Shown one piece after another: positions 9,601 through 18,227 of a stretch of 64,000 nucleotides of DNA; within the stretch, counting starts at the first letter, position 1; each line of letters begins with the position of its first letter. The notes beneath the pieces are model-generated. The model saw nothing but the letters and a program-made list of their open reading frames with translations. It was not told the DNA's origin and did not search any database. This DNA comes from Terriglobia bacterium (GTDB taxonomy: Bacteria > Acidobacteriota > Terriglobia > Bryobacterales > Bryobacteraceae), in the NCBI GenBank assembly GCA_020073445.1, contig JAIQFE010000012.1, positions 83,998-147,997 on the forward strand, in the 5' to 3' direction. The translations under genes were made by a program, and so were the position numbers.

Positions 9601-9768
9601 GTGACCCGGCCATTGCGTGGTGATCTCCACATGCGGCGGCGACAAGTCGGGATACGCGTCGATGGGCAGCCGGCTGAAAGAAACGACACCCCAGACGATC
9701 ACGGCCAAGGCCGCCACCAGGATCACAAACCGCTGTGCGAGCGCAAAAGAAACGATCCGGGAAATCAT
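6679..9768 (-). CDS. czcA-like: heavy-metal RND efflux transporter, CzcA type
   Basis: At 1029 residues it is normal length for the HME-RND family. The N-terminus (MISRIVSFALAQRFVILVAA) forms TM1, and two large periplasmic loops are present. TM4 carries the proton-relay signature DFG-ILV-DGA-VVM-VEN (about residues 393-407), the pattern of divalent-cation (Co/Zn/Cd/Ni) pumps rather than of the Cu/Ag CusA group. It works in the inner membrane with the adaptor at 9893-11062 and the outer-membrane factor at 11059-12363, encoded upstream in the same direction. A 124-bp gap holding a REP-like hairpin pair separates it from the adaptor gene, and its stop overlaps the next start. Metal specificity is inferred from one motif only. 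Confidence 0.93.
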   Translation of the reverse strand: MISRIVSFALAQRFVILVAALAVIVWGVVSFSRLPIDAYPDLSPPHVEITTQWPGHAAEEIERLISIPLEVEMNGIPKIEALRSISLYGLSSIEMNFEYDIDPYFAREQAFERLANVTLPAGVAAGVSPLFSPSGLVYRYVLVSPDRTPQELKVIEDWVLERRYRAISGVADDSSLGGTTMQYQVLLDPNRLFAHGITVPQVVQQLSVNNSNAGGGFYSQGGQFYYVRGLGMVKTTEDIGNIVLSTNNGTPTYVKDVAKVDIGSAPRLGQFGYMKQDDAVEGVILMRVGEQAQVVLKRVEDLTKELNQHVLPPDVKIVPYYDRSTLVEETKQTVERNLLRGMLLVLLILGLFLFNVRTAIIVALTIPFALMFAFICLDWRHIPANLLSIGAIDFGILVDGAVVMVENVFRELALRNERNESCNLIDVIRSAARDVERPIFYAVAVIIAGYLPIYALAGPSGRLFQPMADTMSFALVGSVICALVILPVLCSYLLRGRIREPKFDLFDPIRRGYAVLLGWSLRYRALSLVILLSIFAASLLLIPHIGAEFMPHLDEGALWMRATAPYTISFEEASKLSPRIRAILTSFPQVTTVANELGRPDDGTDPTGFFNNEFFIGLKPYGDSAWQGDIRTKKDLVEAIKTKMSAFPGIIFNYTQPAEDAVDEAETGLKSSLAVKIFGGDLATLEDNAKKVKRIISKVPGITDITVVRELGQPSLTIVPNREEIARFGLNVDDVNTIVETAIGGKAASQVIQGERQFDLLVRMQEPYRKDMDSIKNLLIATPDGQHLPLSQFADIQINNSASFIYRESNSRFIGVQFSVQNRDLAGAVEEARREVDRQMKLPAGYTFDWGGEYKDYTAARDQMKIIAPLTVVLILLILFVLYGNLKFPLIILFGVLVTQPVGGLLALWWTGTTFSVSSGLGFVALMGVAVLTSVILYSFINKLRLEGMNTADAIYQASVMRLRPITMTAMVACLGLLPAAMSTGIGSDSQKPFAIVIVGGLASRLLLSIFLSPILYSLVAREDDVLKV

Positions 9769-9796
9769 GAGATGTCTCTAGGGAACCGCCGAAAAA

Positions 9797-9878
9797 GGGG
9801 GACAGACCGCTCTGTCCACTCGCGCGATCGTACGCAAAGTCAGAAGCCTACGCGAGGGGACAGAGTAGTCTGTCCCCC
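9797..9878. repeat. REP-like pair of inverted hairpins inside the efflux operon
   Basis: Outer arms gggggacagac (9797-9807) and gtctgtccccc (9868-9878) are perfect inverted copies. Each end also folds alone: ggacaga-ccgc-tctgtcc (9800-9817), and ggggacaga-gtag-tctgtcccc (9856-9877), a perfect 9-bp stem with a 4-base loop. The arrangement resembles REP/BIME elements mobilised by REP-associated tyrosine transposases; no transposase is in the window. Confidence 0.75.
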
Positions 9879-9892
9879 TCATCAGCAACCTC

Positions 9893-11062
9893 CTAGCGGG
9901 TGCTGTTGGCAAACTGGAGAAAGACACTGCCTTCCGCGACAATCTTTTCTCCCTCCTTCGCCCCGCTCATGATCTCCGTCTCGTCGCCCTGCTGAGCGCC
10001 CAGGTTCACCAGCCTCTGCGCGAACTGTCCCGGCGCGGCCTGCACGTAGACGAAAGGCAGGTTTTCATCGTTGCGGAGAATCGCCGAAGTCGGTACCGCG
10101 AGAACGCTTCTTCCGGATCTGGTATGGATCACAGCGTCGACAAACATGTCTTTCTTAAGCACTCCTTGCGGGTTCCGTGTCACGATCCGGACGGACGTAG
10201 TGCGGGTGGCGGGATCGACCAGCGCTCCGATATAGGAAACGACGCCATGAAATGTTTCCTTAAACGAGGAATTGGTTTCCTCGACCGCATCGCCGATGCG
10301 AATCGATTCCAGATCGCGGTCGTAAATGTGTCCCTGCACCCAAACCGTGGATATGTCGCTGATGGTGAAACACGCGGTCATGCCGGCTTGAATCACCAGA
10401 CCGGGCGAAACAAGTTTCTGCACCACTACGCCGGCGATCGGCGAGCGCACCGCCAGTTGCGGGTTGATCGGCACGCCCTGGCGCTGAGCGTCGTCCACCT
10501 CTTGCTGCGTGACGCCAAAAATCTTGAGCGCTTGCAGGCTATTCTCGACGTCCGAACCGGCATCGTTGTAATCCTGCTGGGCGGCTTCAAAATCCTTCTG
10601 CGCGATAACTTTGTGATCCAGCAGATCCTGGTTCCGATCCAGAGCTCGTTTCGAGTAGTCCAGATGATTCCGCGCCTTCCGGTATGTGACGATCGCGTTG
10701 GCGACGTCGGGACTCGAGACGTACAGCAACGGTTGATTGACGGCCACCGAAGTTCCCAAGTCCACCAGAAGACGCGAAATGGGCCCGTTTACTTGCGTAA
10801 TCGCCTGGGTGGTGTGGTCCGCATCCCAATCCACGGTGCCGGTAGTGCGAACGGTAGTGGACCAGGCCGCCTTTCGGACTTCGACGATCTTCAGGTGCTC
10901 CAACTGATTCTGCGGAATCTGAAACAGCGCAGCTTCGTCCGCTGGAGCGGAGGTCTCGGCGGCCGGGGCCGGAGCCGGTTTAGAGGAACTGCAGGAATAC
11001 GTGGAGATCGCCGCCAATAGCGCCAAAATCGCGCAACACCCGTTTTGCATCGAACCCTTCAT
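9893..11062 (-). CDS. RND periplasmic adaptor (membrane fusion protein), CusB/CzcB-like
   Basis: A 389-residue lipoprotein-type adaptor: the N-terminal hydrophobic stretch ends STYSC-SSS, a likely lipobox, followed by a Pro/Ala linker. The order of parts fits the family: barrel-sandwich half (TVRTTGTVDWDADH, about 70-100), helical hairpin (about 115-190, NAIVTYRKARNHLDYSKRAL), second lipoyl half (LAVRSPIAGVVVQKLV), beta-barrel and membrane-proximal domain. It bridges the CzcA-type pump to the TolC-like channel. Its ATG overlaps the stop of the outer-membrane-factor gene (ATGA). There is no obvious His- or Met-rich metal-binding N-terminal extension. Confidence 0.92.
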   Translation of the reverse strand: MKGSMQNGCCAILALLAAISTYSCSSSKPAPAPAAETSAPADEAALFQIPQNQLEHLKIVEVRKAAWSTTVRTTGTVDWDADHTTQAITQVNGPISRLLVDLGTSVAVNQPLLYVSSPDVANAIVTYRKARNHLDYSKRALDRNQDLLDHKVIAQKDFEAAQQDYNDAGSDVENSLQALKIFGVTQQEVDDAQRQGVPINPQLAVRSPIAGVVVQKLVSPGLVIQAGMTACFTISDISTVWVQGHIYDRDLESIRIGDAVEETNSSFKETFHGVVSYIGALVDPATRTTSVRIVTRNPQGVLKKDMFVDAVIHTRSGRSVLAVPTSAILRNDENLPFVYVQAAPGQFAQRLVNLGAQQGDETEIMSGAKEGEKIVAEGSVFLQFANSTR

Positions 11063-12363
11063 CGGATCACCTGGGCTCCCACCACTAGATTCACCTGCTC
11101 GGCTGCGGTCATTTGCGCGGCCAGTGCTTGCCGGTACGCCAGTTGAGTTGCCCGATAACTGCGCTCGGCATCCAGCAGATCCAGAATGGTGGCTGCCCCG
11201 CGCTGGTAGGCATAGTTGCTTAGATCGCGCGACTGCATGGCCTGGTCGAGATAGCCGCCTTCGAAAAGGTCCACGACCTCTTCACTGGTCCGCAGCCCGT
11301 TATACGCGTTGACGACATCGGTCAGGACTCCGACCTGGGTGGAGGATTCGGCCTCTTGCGCCTGCTTGACCGCTGCCTGGCTGCGGGCGATCTCGCCTTG
11401 ATTCCGGTCGTGAAACGGCAGCTCGAACGAGAGCGAAACGCCCACTCCATTGATCCCGAAATTCTGATTCGTATAGTCCGTGCCCCAGGTCCAATCCCGG
11501 ACCTTATTACCGAAAGCGAGCGCCACGGTATCGGCCGCCATTTTCACTCCGCTGCGCGCGGCCTGCAGGTCCGGCCGGTTCGCGAGCGCCTGCTTTTCCA
11601 GGTCTTCCAGTTGGACGTCGTGCTTGGCGTGCGTGAGCGATCCGGTCACATCGTAGTTTTCCGCGACCGATTGGTATCCGAGCTGTTGCCGGAGATTCGC
11701 CTTCGCCTGGACCAGGCTCAAGCGGGCCGCCGAAACATCCTGCTCGAACTGGAGCTTCTGCAAGGACAGCTTGATGTAATCCGCTTCCGCCAGATCGCCC
11801 GCAGTGAGGCGCGACTTGTTCAGATCCAGCTGCTGGGAATAATTGGCCAAGTTGTCTTGGGCCAACAGGAGAACCGACTTGGCCAGCAGAACGTTAATGA
11901 ATGCCTGGACCACCTGAAACCGCAACTGGCGCTCATTGTCGGTTACGGTTTTGGCGGCGACATCCGTGTTGTCTTTGGCCACCGCCACCCGCTTCTCTCG
12001 TTTCCCTCCGCGCTCCACCGTGTAACTCAGGGTTTCCTCGTAAATTTGAGTCTGAAGGCGGATCGTCTGCGGCGAGAAGATCGGAATGGTGTCGACCAGG
12101 TTGCCCAAGACAGGGTTCGGCTTGAGCGAAGCCGTAATCTCGCCGGCTTTGGACTGATCAATGTTAAGACGCTGTGCCCGAAGCGCCTGGTTGTACTGCA
12201 GCGCGATCCGGACGGCGTCTTCCATGGAGATCAGGCTGGGCGCATTCGCGGCAGGCGGAATCTGCGATTGCGCCGAGGCTCGCGGCTGCAAGAGGATCGA
12301 TGCCGGCCCTAAACACAGAGTGAGAACGAAGACACGGATTCGCCACACTCCAGACGCTTCCAT
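11059..12363 (-). CDS. TolC-family outer-membrane efflux channel
   Basis: A 434-residue protein with a signal peptide and two tandem outer-membrane-efflux repeats (long amphipathic helices such as LSLQKLQFEQDVSAARLSLV and AVKQAQEAESSTQVGVLTDV). The N-terminal motif SMEDAVRIALQYNQALRA is typical for the CzcC/CusC side of the family. It is the first gene of the metal-efflux operon 12363-5993; the order outer-membrane factor, adaptor, pump is standard for HME-RND operons. No strong ribosome-binding site is visible before the ATG. Confidence 0.92.
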   Translation of the reverse strand: MEASGVWRIRVFVLTLCLGPASILLQPRASAQSQIPPAANAPSLISMEDAVRIALQYNQALRAQRLNIDQSKAGEITASLKPNPVLGNLVDTIPIFSPQTIRLQTQIYEETLSYTVERGGKREKRVAVAKDNTDVAAKTVTDNERQLRFQVVQAFINVLLAKSVLLLAQDNLANYSQQLDLNKSRLTAGDLAEADYIKLSLQKLQFEQDVSAARLSLVQAKANLRQQLGYQSVAENYDVTGSLTHAKHDVQLEDLEKQALANRPDLQAARSGVKMAADTVALAFGNKVRDWTWGTDYTNQNFGINGVGVSLSFELPFHDRNQGEIARSQAAVKQAQEAESSTQVGVLTDVVNAYNGLRTSEEVVDLFEGGYLDQAMQSRDLSNYAYQRGAATILDLLDAERSYRATQLAYRQALAAQMTAAEQVNLVVGAQVIR

Positions 12364-12428
12364 AGTGGTCCAGCTTCAGTATCGGCGGACGATCTGGCAA
12401 GGGCCACCTAATTACTGTGAGCGGGACG

Positions 12429-13415
12429 CTATAGGCGATGGGCGGGCAGAGTAACGCGATCGGCGGGCTGCTTCAGCAGGATTTCGCGCAGTTGCAACGC
12501 CGAGAGTCCCAGAGCCAAAGAGTTGCCGAATGTGGAGATCGCGGCCCGCCGTTCTTCATCCACGCGTGGCATATCCGGGAACCGCATGCTCAACAACCCC
12601 AACACTTCGCCGCGAACCGCCAAAGGCGCACAGGCGTGCGGCCCCTCGGCGCCAGTCCTGAAGTGCTGGCATACCGTCCCCACGCCGGGCTCGTGCATAC
12701 CGCCGCGGCGAAGCGCCCAGCAATCGTCGAGGGCGAAATCCGTCTTCATCCATGTGCCCTTGTCCGGGGAATCTCCGCCCCACTCGATAGCGGTTTCGAG
12801 CATGTCTCGCACGTCCGCGGCGGGTACGGCAACCGCGCCTCTCGCGCCGGGAAACAGTTCCGTGGCGGCCAGCGCAATGAACGGATATGCCTCTTCGCGA
12901 GAATTGCACGCCTGCAGCGTATCGCTCAGATTCTTGAGGATCTGCATGTCGCGCGCCTGCCGTTTCAGTTGAACCACGGCCGCGTCCGCTTGGGCATGCA
13001 TCCGCCGCAGTTCGTCATCGCACTGTTTGTGATCGGTAATATCGATATTGCACCCGATCCATTCGCGAATGCCGCCGTTGGCGGCCCGCACCGGAGCCGC
13101 GCGGATCGAGAAGTACCGGTATTCCCCGTCACGCCGGCGCAAGCGCCATTCGGTTTCGTAAGGCGATCCCCGCGCGGCCGCGTTGAACCAGGCAGTGACG
13201 GCTTCTTCGCGCGAATCCGGATGCACGGCCGCGAGCCAACCCGCACCCTTGATCTGCTCGCTGGTCTGCCCGGTAAAGGCCCGCCAGCCAGCCTGGTCTT
13301 CGATCACCTGACCGCTAGCGTCCGCGGTCCACACGATGTCGGCGATGGCCATGACCAGAGCGCGGCAGCGTTCCCCGCTCAGGCGCATGGTTTCTTCGGC
13401 GGTTGAACTTGTCAT
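12429..13415 (-). CDS. PAS-GAF sensor protein without output domain
   Basis: A 328-residue soluble protein. The PAS domain (about 15-130) has the PAC-type end IREWIGCNIDITDHKQ; a short coiled coil (about 130-160) leads to a GAF domain (about 160-310) with DDCWALRRG and CQHFRTGAEGPHACAPLAVRGEVLGLL. No kinase, cyclase or DNA-binding domain follows. Its GAF closely matches the GAF of the diguanylate cyclase encoded upstream (LQACNS.EAYP, DDCWA.RRG, GPy.C.PLsVRGE.LGLL), so the pair probably arose by duplication. Its ATG overlaps the cyclase stop (ATGA), indicating coupled expression. It may act as a decoy or partner sensor, which is inference. Confidence 0.85.
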   Translation of the reverse strand: MTSSTAEETMRLSGERCRALVMAIADIVWTADASGQVIEDQAGWRAFTGQTSEQIKGAGWLAAVHPDSREEAVTAWFNAAARGSPYETEWRLRRRDGEYRYFSIRAAPVRAANGGIREWIGCNIDITDHKQCDDELRRMHAQADAAVVQLKRQARDMQILKNLSDTLQACNSREEAYPFIALAATELFPGARGAVAVPAADVRDMLETAIEWGGDSPDKGTWMKTDFALDDCWALRRGGMHEPGVGTVCQHFRTGAEGPHACAPLAVRGEVLGLLSMRFPDMPRVDEERRAAISTFGNSLALGLSALQLREILLKQPADRVTLPAHRL

Positions 13416-14917
13416 CCGGATTGGTCTCCGGTGGATCGGTCTGCGGTGGAATCGGGAGGCGGTGTTCGGTCTTGGAGCGAGGCGAAAACGTACACCTGAT
13501 CCCGGCCACCGTGTTTCGCCGAGTAGAGCGCGCTATCGGCGGCTTTAATGAGATCTTCCGAGGTGGCGCCGTGGTCGGGCCACTGGGCGACGCCGATCGA
13601 TAGCGAGGCCGAGGGCAGGATCCGCCCTTCATGCCGGCACTCGATTTCTTTAGCTTCGCCGCGCAGGCGGTCGAGCCGCTCCGACACCTGTTGAGAATTG
13701 GTGTCGGGCAGGACCAGGACGAATTCATCGCCGCCGTAGCGGCAAACGATATCGCTGGCACGCAGCTGCTTCAGAAAGAATTCCGCCAGCGCCTTCAGCA
13801 GGATGTCGCCGGCATGGTGGCCATAGGTGTCGTTGAACGCCTTGAAACCATCGATATCCAGCATGGCCACGCACAACATCGTCTTATGGCGCGCGGATCG
13901 CGATACCTCCCGGCGCAGTGTCTCATCCAGATAGTTGCGATTGAACAGGCCCGTCAGTGGATCCCGGATGGCCTGAGCGCGCAGCGCGTCGCGAAGCTTC
14001 AGGCTGGAGAGCGAGAGCTTAATCACCTCGCCTAACACTGTGAGTAAATGGCGTTGCTTTGGTTGCGGGGGGTCTCCCGGCGCGCAGCGCAGATTCAACA
14101 GGCCCAGCAATTCACCGCGAACCGAGAGCGGGAGACAGATGTAGGGGCCGGGTGGTGGGGATTGGAAGTGGCTGCAGGCTTGCAGCGCATCGGGCTTGGC
14201 TACCTCCTGCGTCTGTCCCCGGCGCACCGCCCAGCAATCGTCCAGCAGGAAGCTGGCGGCCATCCGCGGCTCCGTTCCCCATTCCACGGCCGTTTCCATC
14301 TGATGGCCCCGGCTGACCGATACCGCCAGTGCCCCGCTAGCCTTGGGAAACAATTCGGTTCCCACCGAGCCAATCACGGGATAAGCCTCGTGCTGCGAGT
14401 TGCAAGCCTGCAAAACCTCGTACAGGTCATTGATCCGCGTGATCTCCGATTCGCGTTGCTTGAGTTCCTCCGAGTGAACCAGCATGTCGGCGTGGAGCTG
14501 GGCCAGCTCCTCTTCGCGGCGCTTCTGCTGGGTCACATCGTGGGCGATGACAACCACCCTGGCTCCGCCGATCGGTCCTTTGCCGTAGGAGGCGGCATTG
14601 CACAGCAGGTAGGTGAGCCGGCCAGACGTGTGGCGGATCGCCAGCGGATATCCGGTAGTCGACCCGCGGGAGAAAGCCTCGCGGTGGCATGCGCGCGCCA
14701 GTTCCGGATCCGTGAAATAGCCGGCGAAGTCACTTCCGATAAGCTTCTCGCGGAGAATGCCGGTCATGGCCAGGAAGGCCTGGTTTGTATCCGTAATCTG
14801 GCCCTCGGCGCCGATCGCGATGAGGGGGTCGGGGCAAGCTTCGATCAGGCTACGGTTGTACTCTGCCAGATCCGAAACGGCAGGCACGCGTGGGTCTGGA
14901 ACAATCGTCTCAGGCAC
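13412..14917 (-). CDS. PAS-GAF-GGDEF diguanylate cyclase
   Basis: This is a c-di-GMP synthase candidate of about 501 residues with a GTG start at 14917, six bases past the stop of the Hsp20 gene. An ATG at 15031 is in frame but would overlap that gene by 109 bp. Domains: PAS (about 15-135, SLIEACPDPLIAIGAEG), coiled coil, GAF (about 165-320, DDCWAVRRG), GGDEF (about 335-480). The active site RYGGDEF is intact (GGDEF at 395-399) and the inhibitory I-site RASD (386-389) stands five residues before it, so product inhibition is expected. Its PAS closely resembles that of the histidine kinase encoded divergently at 15570. Confidence 0.93.
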   Translation of the reverse strand: MPETIVPDPRVPAVSDLAEYNRSLIEACPDPLIAIGAEGQITDTNQAFLAMTGILREKLIGSDFAGYFTDPELARACHREAFSRGSTTGYPLAIRHTSGRLTYLLCNAASYGKGPIGGARVVVIAHDVTQQKRREEELAQLHADMLVHSEELKQRESEITRINDLYEVLQACNSQHEAYPVIGSVGTELFPKASGALAVSVSRGHQMETAVEWGTEPRMAASFLLDDCWAVRRGQTQEVAKPDALQACSHFQSPPPGPYICLPLSVRGELLGLLNLRCAPGDPPQPKQRHLLTVLGEVIKLSLSSLKLRDALRAQAIRDPLTGLFNRNYLDETLRREVSRSARHKTMLCVAMLDIDGFKAFNDTYGHHAGDILLKALAEFFLKQLRASDIVCRYGGDEFVLVLPDTNSQQVSERLDRLRGEAKEIECRHEGRILPSASLSIGVAQWPDHGATSEDLIKAADSALYSAKHGGRDQVYVFASLQDRTPPPDSTADRSTGDQSG

Positions 14918-14922
14918 GATCG

Positions 14923-15369
14923 CTAGGCGCTGACCGGCTGTTGTTCCTGCTTTTGGCGGATCGCCGTCACGTGCAGGATTCCGTTGTCGAGCCTGGCCGT
15001 GGTCCGGTCCACATCGATCGGCTGCGGCCATTCGATGGTCCGCAGCAGAATCTTCTGCCCGGCTTTGCGTTCCGATGCCGCTTTCACCACCAACGCGCCA
15101 GGCGAGGCTGTGACGTGAATTTCTCCCGGTTCGTAACCTTCGGCGGGCATGCGGATCTCGAGCCTGCCGTCCTGCTGGAGGAGCTCCGGCCGGGGCGCCA
15201 GGATCAGCTCGCGCTCGGCTTCCAGCCAGTCATCGAGGTCATGCCCGTCGCCGCCTCCCCGGCTTTCGAAAAGGTGAAATGCCAGTCGGCGGATCTGCTC
15301 CGTCAGCTCCCCGGCGTCGGCGAAGGCGGCTTCCGCTCCTTTAGCCTTCTCCACTGGAATGCGGGTCAC
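14923..15369 (-). CDS. DUF2934-Hsp20 fusion small heat-shock protein
   Basis: Translation starts at GTG (15369) after a strong AAAGGAG site 6-7 nt upstream, giving 148 residues. Residues about 18-50 match DUF2934 (IRRLAFHLFESRG..GHDLDDWLEAE), and residues about 55-145 form an alpha-crystallin-type beta-sandwich (RLEIRMPAEGYEPGEIHV .. GALVVKAASER .. RTIEWPQPIDVDRTTARLDNGIL). This architecture occurs in Acidobacteriota and soil Proteobacteria and probably serves as a stress chaperone. It heads a minus-strand operon with the diguanylate cyclase and PAS-GAF genes and is divergent from the histidine kinase. Confidence 0.88.
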   Translation of the reverse strand: MTRIPVEKAKGAEAAFADAGELTEQIRRLAFHLFESRGGGDGHDLDDWLEAERELILAPRPELLQQDGRLEIRMPAEGYEPGEIHVTASPGALVVKAASERKAGQKILLRTIEWPQPIDVDRTTARLDNGILHVTAIRQKQEQQPVSA

Positions 15370-15569
15370 AATATTCTCCTTTGTCGTTTCACAAGCAGGT
15401 CCGTGGCCTTTCAGGAATCCGTTGGGAACGCATCCGATGGACTTCGGCGATGTTACTACCTGTCTACAGAGGGTTCGCGCGGGTGCACAGTTTTCGCGAA
15501 CCGCGGGCCAAGTGGTGTGATTCTGAATGCGTTCCACCGTGGACACCCACTTGCCTGAGGAACGTTTCC

Positions 15570-17783
15570 ATGGGAAGTGTGCCGGCATCGAGGGCCGAAC
15601 CTGTCGCCGCATCGCCCGTAGCTCCGCCGGCTCCTTCGGTGAGGCAATGGAGTTCCTTCGTCTCCTTGGGCGCGGCGCTATCGGCCGGTGTGGGCCTTGT
15701 GTGTCTCGCCGGATGGGTATTCGATATTCCCGTCCTGAAGAGCGGCCTTCCGGGGCTGGTTCAGATCAAGGCCAATACCGCCGTTTGCCTGATCCTGCTC
15801 GGCATCGCGCTGTGGCTGCGGAAGTCGGAAACCAAGCAAACTCGCGGACGAATTCTTGTGGCCCAGGCGCTAGCCGGGCTAGCTGCGGTTATAGGTCTGG
15901 CGAGCTTTGGGGAATATCTCTTCGGGTGGAACCTGGGTATCGACCAGTTTCTGTTTGTCGAAAACCCGCGTGCGATCGGCGCCATACGCCCGGGGCTGAT
16001 GGCGCCCATCAACGCGATAAATTTTGTTTTGCTCGGGCTGGCGGTAATTTTTCTGGACCGGACGACGCGGCGGCAGTTCTGGCCGAGCCAGTTGCTTTCG
16101 TTTATCGCTGCACTCCTGGCGCTGTTCAATCTCCTCGACTTCACCCTGGCGCCGCGGGAGTATCACACGCATACGTCTTTGCCGGCAGCCGCCGCGCTGG
16201 CCATTTTTTCGCTGGCCTTGATATGTGCCCGGCCGCAATGGAGCTATGGCGGTTCGCAAGGCACCGTGATGCGCCGGTGGTTCTTCGAGGGCTTCGCAGC
16301 GGAACTCCCCCAGCCGCTGCGATATGGAGGCGCGGTGCTCCTGGTCGCGGTCGCGACGATTCTGCGCCACCTGGTGGAGAAGTCTTTTAGGGTAACGCTA
16401 GCGACATTCATAACTCTCTTTCCCGCGACTTTCCTGGCTGCCGTTATGGGCGGGATGGGACCGGGGATCATGGCCACTTTCCTTTCTGGTCTTGCTGCTG
16501 CATATTTCTTCTTTGATCCGCCTGGAATCACCGTGGAGAAGCTCGGCGACGTAATCGATCTCGCGATCTTCTTGCCCATCGGAGTTGGTATGAGCGTCTT
16601 CGCCGAATCCCGGGAGCGAGCCCGCAGGCGCTCGGAGGAAACTCTGCGGACGGCATCTCGGTACTCCCGCAGCCTGATCGAAGCCAGCCTGGACCCCTTG
16701 GTCACCATCGATCCGGAAGGTAAGATCACCGATGTCAACAAGGCCACGGAAGAAGCGACCGGCATCCGCAGGTCCGAACTCGTCGGGACCGATTTCGCCA
16801 GTTACTTCACCGAGCCCGAAAACGCTCGTGCGAGTTATCGCCGGGTATTCGACCAGGGACAGGTGATCGACTATGCGCTGGCCATCCGGCACGTGTCCGG
16901 CAAAATAACCGACGTCCTTTATAACGCAAGTCTTTACCGCGATGAGAACGGATCGGTCACTGGAGTCTTCGCCGCCGCGCGTGATGTCACCGAGCGCAAG
17001 CGGGTGGAACAGGAACTGGCAGCCTACCGTCAACACCTCGAGGAGATGGTCGTCCAGCGTACGGGTGAGCTTCAGACCACGAATACCAGGCTCGAAGGCG
17101 CGAATGCGGAGCTCGAAACCTTCGCGTACTCGGTATCCCACGATCTGCGTACGCCACTGCGGGCCGTGGACGGATTTTCGCGTATTCTGATTGAAGACTA
17201 CGCCCCCAAACTCGACGCCGAAGGCCAGCGCATCGTAAACGTGATTCGCGAAGCGACCAAGAAGATGGCGCAGATGATCGACGACATCCTGGCCTTCTCG
17301 CGCGCCGGCCGCATGGAGCCTTCCATTCGCTCGATTGACATGAACGAGTTGGTTCGGGAGGCGCTGCGGACCCTGGAGCCCGCCCTGGCCGGCAGCAACG
17401 TCAAAGTGCAGATACCTCCCCTGCCCGGCTCAGAGGGCGACGCGCCGATGATCCAGCGGCTGTGGACCAATCTTCTGGACAACGCCATCAAGTTTACGCG
17501 GCCCAAGCCTGGGGGCGTCGTTGAAGTCGGCGCGCAGGCCGGGGATCACGAAACCATCTACTACGTCAAAGACAACGGTGTTGGATTCGACATGCAGTAT
17601 GTCGGCAAGCTGTTCGGTGTTTTCCAGCGCTTGCACGGCCAGAACGAATTCCCTGGCACCGGAATCGGCCTGGCTATCGTGAAACGCATCGTGGCGCGGC
17701 CCGGCGGGCGCGTATGGGCCGAAGGCAGAGTCGGCCAGGGCGCAACAATCTCTTTCGCACTGCCGAACGGAGGCAAATCATGA
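15570..17783 (+). CDS. membrane sensor histidine kinase (DUF4118-PAS-HisKA-HATPase)
   Basis: The chosen ATG at 15570 has GAGG 9 nt upstream and gives 737 residues; the frame stays open back to 15381 but without support. The N-terminus is a membrane domain of six or so helices (about 25-220), then a DUF4118-type block (about 255-330, [19 protein letters not shown]), a PAS domain (about 355-475), HisKA with phospho-acceptor H524 ([13 protein letters not shown]), and an HATPase with N box [14 protein letters not shown]1 DNGVGFD and G2 GTGIGLAIV. The C-terminal part is phytochrome-kinase-like. It is coupled by ATGA overlap to the Rcp1-like receiver gene and probably feeds both that receiver and the next protein. 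Confidence 0.93.
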   Translation: MGSVPASRAEPVAASPVAPPAPSVRQWSSFVSLGAALSAGVGLVCLAGWVFDIPVLKSGLPGLVQIKANTAVCLILLGIALWLRKSETKQTRGRILVAQALAGLAAVIGLASFGEYLFGWNLGIDQFLFVENPRAIGAIRPGLMAPINAINFVLLGLAVIFLDRTTRRQFWPSQLLSFIAALLALFNLLDFTLAPREYHTHTSLPAAAALAIFSLALICARPQWSYGGSQGTVMRRWFFEGFAAELPQPLRYGGAVLLVAVATILRHLVEKSFRVTLATFITLFPATFLAAVMGGMGPGIMATFLSGLAAAYFFFDPPGITVEKLGDVIDLAIFLPIGVGMSVFAESRERARRRSEETLRTASRYSRSLIEASLDPLVTIDPEGKITDVNKATEEATGIRRSELVGTDFASYFTEPENARASYRRVFDQGQVIDYALAIRHVSGKITDVLYNASLYRDENGSVTGVFAAARDVTERKRVEQELAAYRQHLEEMVVQRTGELQTTNTRLEGANAELETFAYSVSHDLRTPLRAVDGFSRILIEDYAPKLDAEGQRIVNVIREATKKMAQMIDDILAFSRAGRMEPSIRSIDMNELVREALRTLEPALAGSNVKVQIPPLPGSEGDAPMIQRLWTNLLDNAIKFTRPKPGGVVEVGAQAGDHETIYYVKDNGVGFDMQYVGKLFGVFQRLHGQNEFPGTGIGLAIVKRIVARPGGRVWAEGRVGQGATISFALPNGGKS

Positions 17784-18223
17784 ATGAATCCATCAAGGAA
17801 CTGGATATTCTGCTGGTGGAGGATAATGCGACCGATGCGGAACTGTGCATGCGCGCCCTCAAGAAACATAATCTGGCCAACAACCTGGTCTGGATGAAAG
17901 ACGGCGCCGAGGCCCTCGACTTTATCTTCCGCACCGGCCCCTATGCCGGGACTCCGAATGGCGTGAAACCGAGGGTGATCCTGCTCGACCTGCGCCTGCC
18001 GAAAGTGGACGGGATCGAGGTCTTGCGCAGGCTCAAATCGGATGAGCGTACACGCGAGATCCCGATCGCGGTCCTGACGTCCTCCAAAGAGGACCGCGAT
18101 CTTAAGGAATGCTATCGGCTGGGCGTGAACAGCTACATCGCCAAGCCGGTGGAGTTCGACCAGTTCGCGGACACCATCGCGAAGCTGGGGCTTTACTGGC
18201 TGGTCATTAACAGGGTGCCGTAG
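17780..18223 (+). CDS. single-domain response regulator, Rcp1-like
   Basis: A 147-residue stand-alone receiver. Acidic pocket LLVEDN, phospho-acceptor D70 (ILLDLRLPK), switch Thr (AVLTSSKED) and Lys (YIAKPVEF) are all present, and the spacing fits the Rcp1 type that pairs with phytochrome-like kinases. The start overlaps the kinase stop as ATGA; an out-of-frame second ATG lies 4 nt further. It lacks an output domain and so acts through protein contacts or as a phosphate sink. Confidence 0.93.
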   Translation: MNESIKELDILLVEDNATDAELCMRALKKHNLANNLVWMKDGAEALDFIFRTGPYAGTPNGVKPRVILLDLRLPKVDGIEVLRRLKSDERTREIPIAVLTSSKEDRDLKECYRLGVNSYIAKPVEFDQFADTIAKLGLYWLVINRVP

Positions 18224-18227
18224 AGCT

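Noticed and set aside
6679..9768. CusA-type copper/silver pump
   Set aside because: TM4 has DFG-x3-DGA-x3-VEN, the divalent-cation pattern, and no Met-rich features were seen.
11356..12312. 318-codon plus-strand frame
   Set aside because: Antisense to the TolC-family gene; composition typical of a shadow frame.
12438..13406. 322-codon plus-strand frame
   Set aside because: Antisense to the PAS-GAF gene, whose domains are clear.
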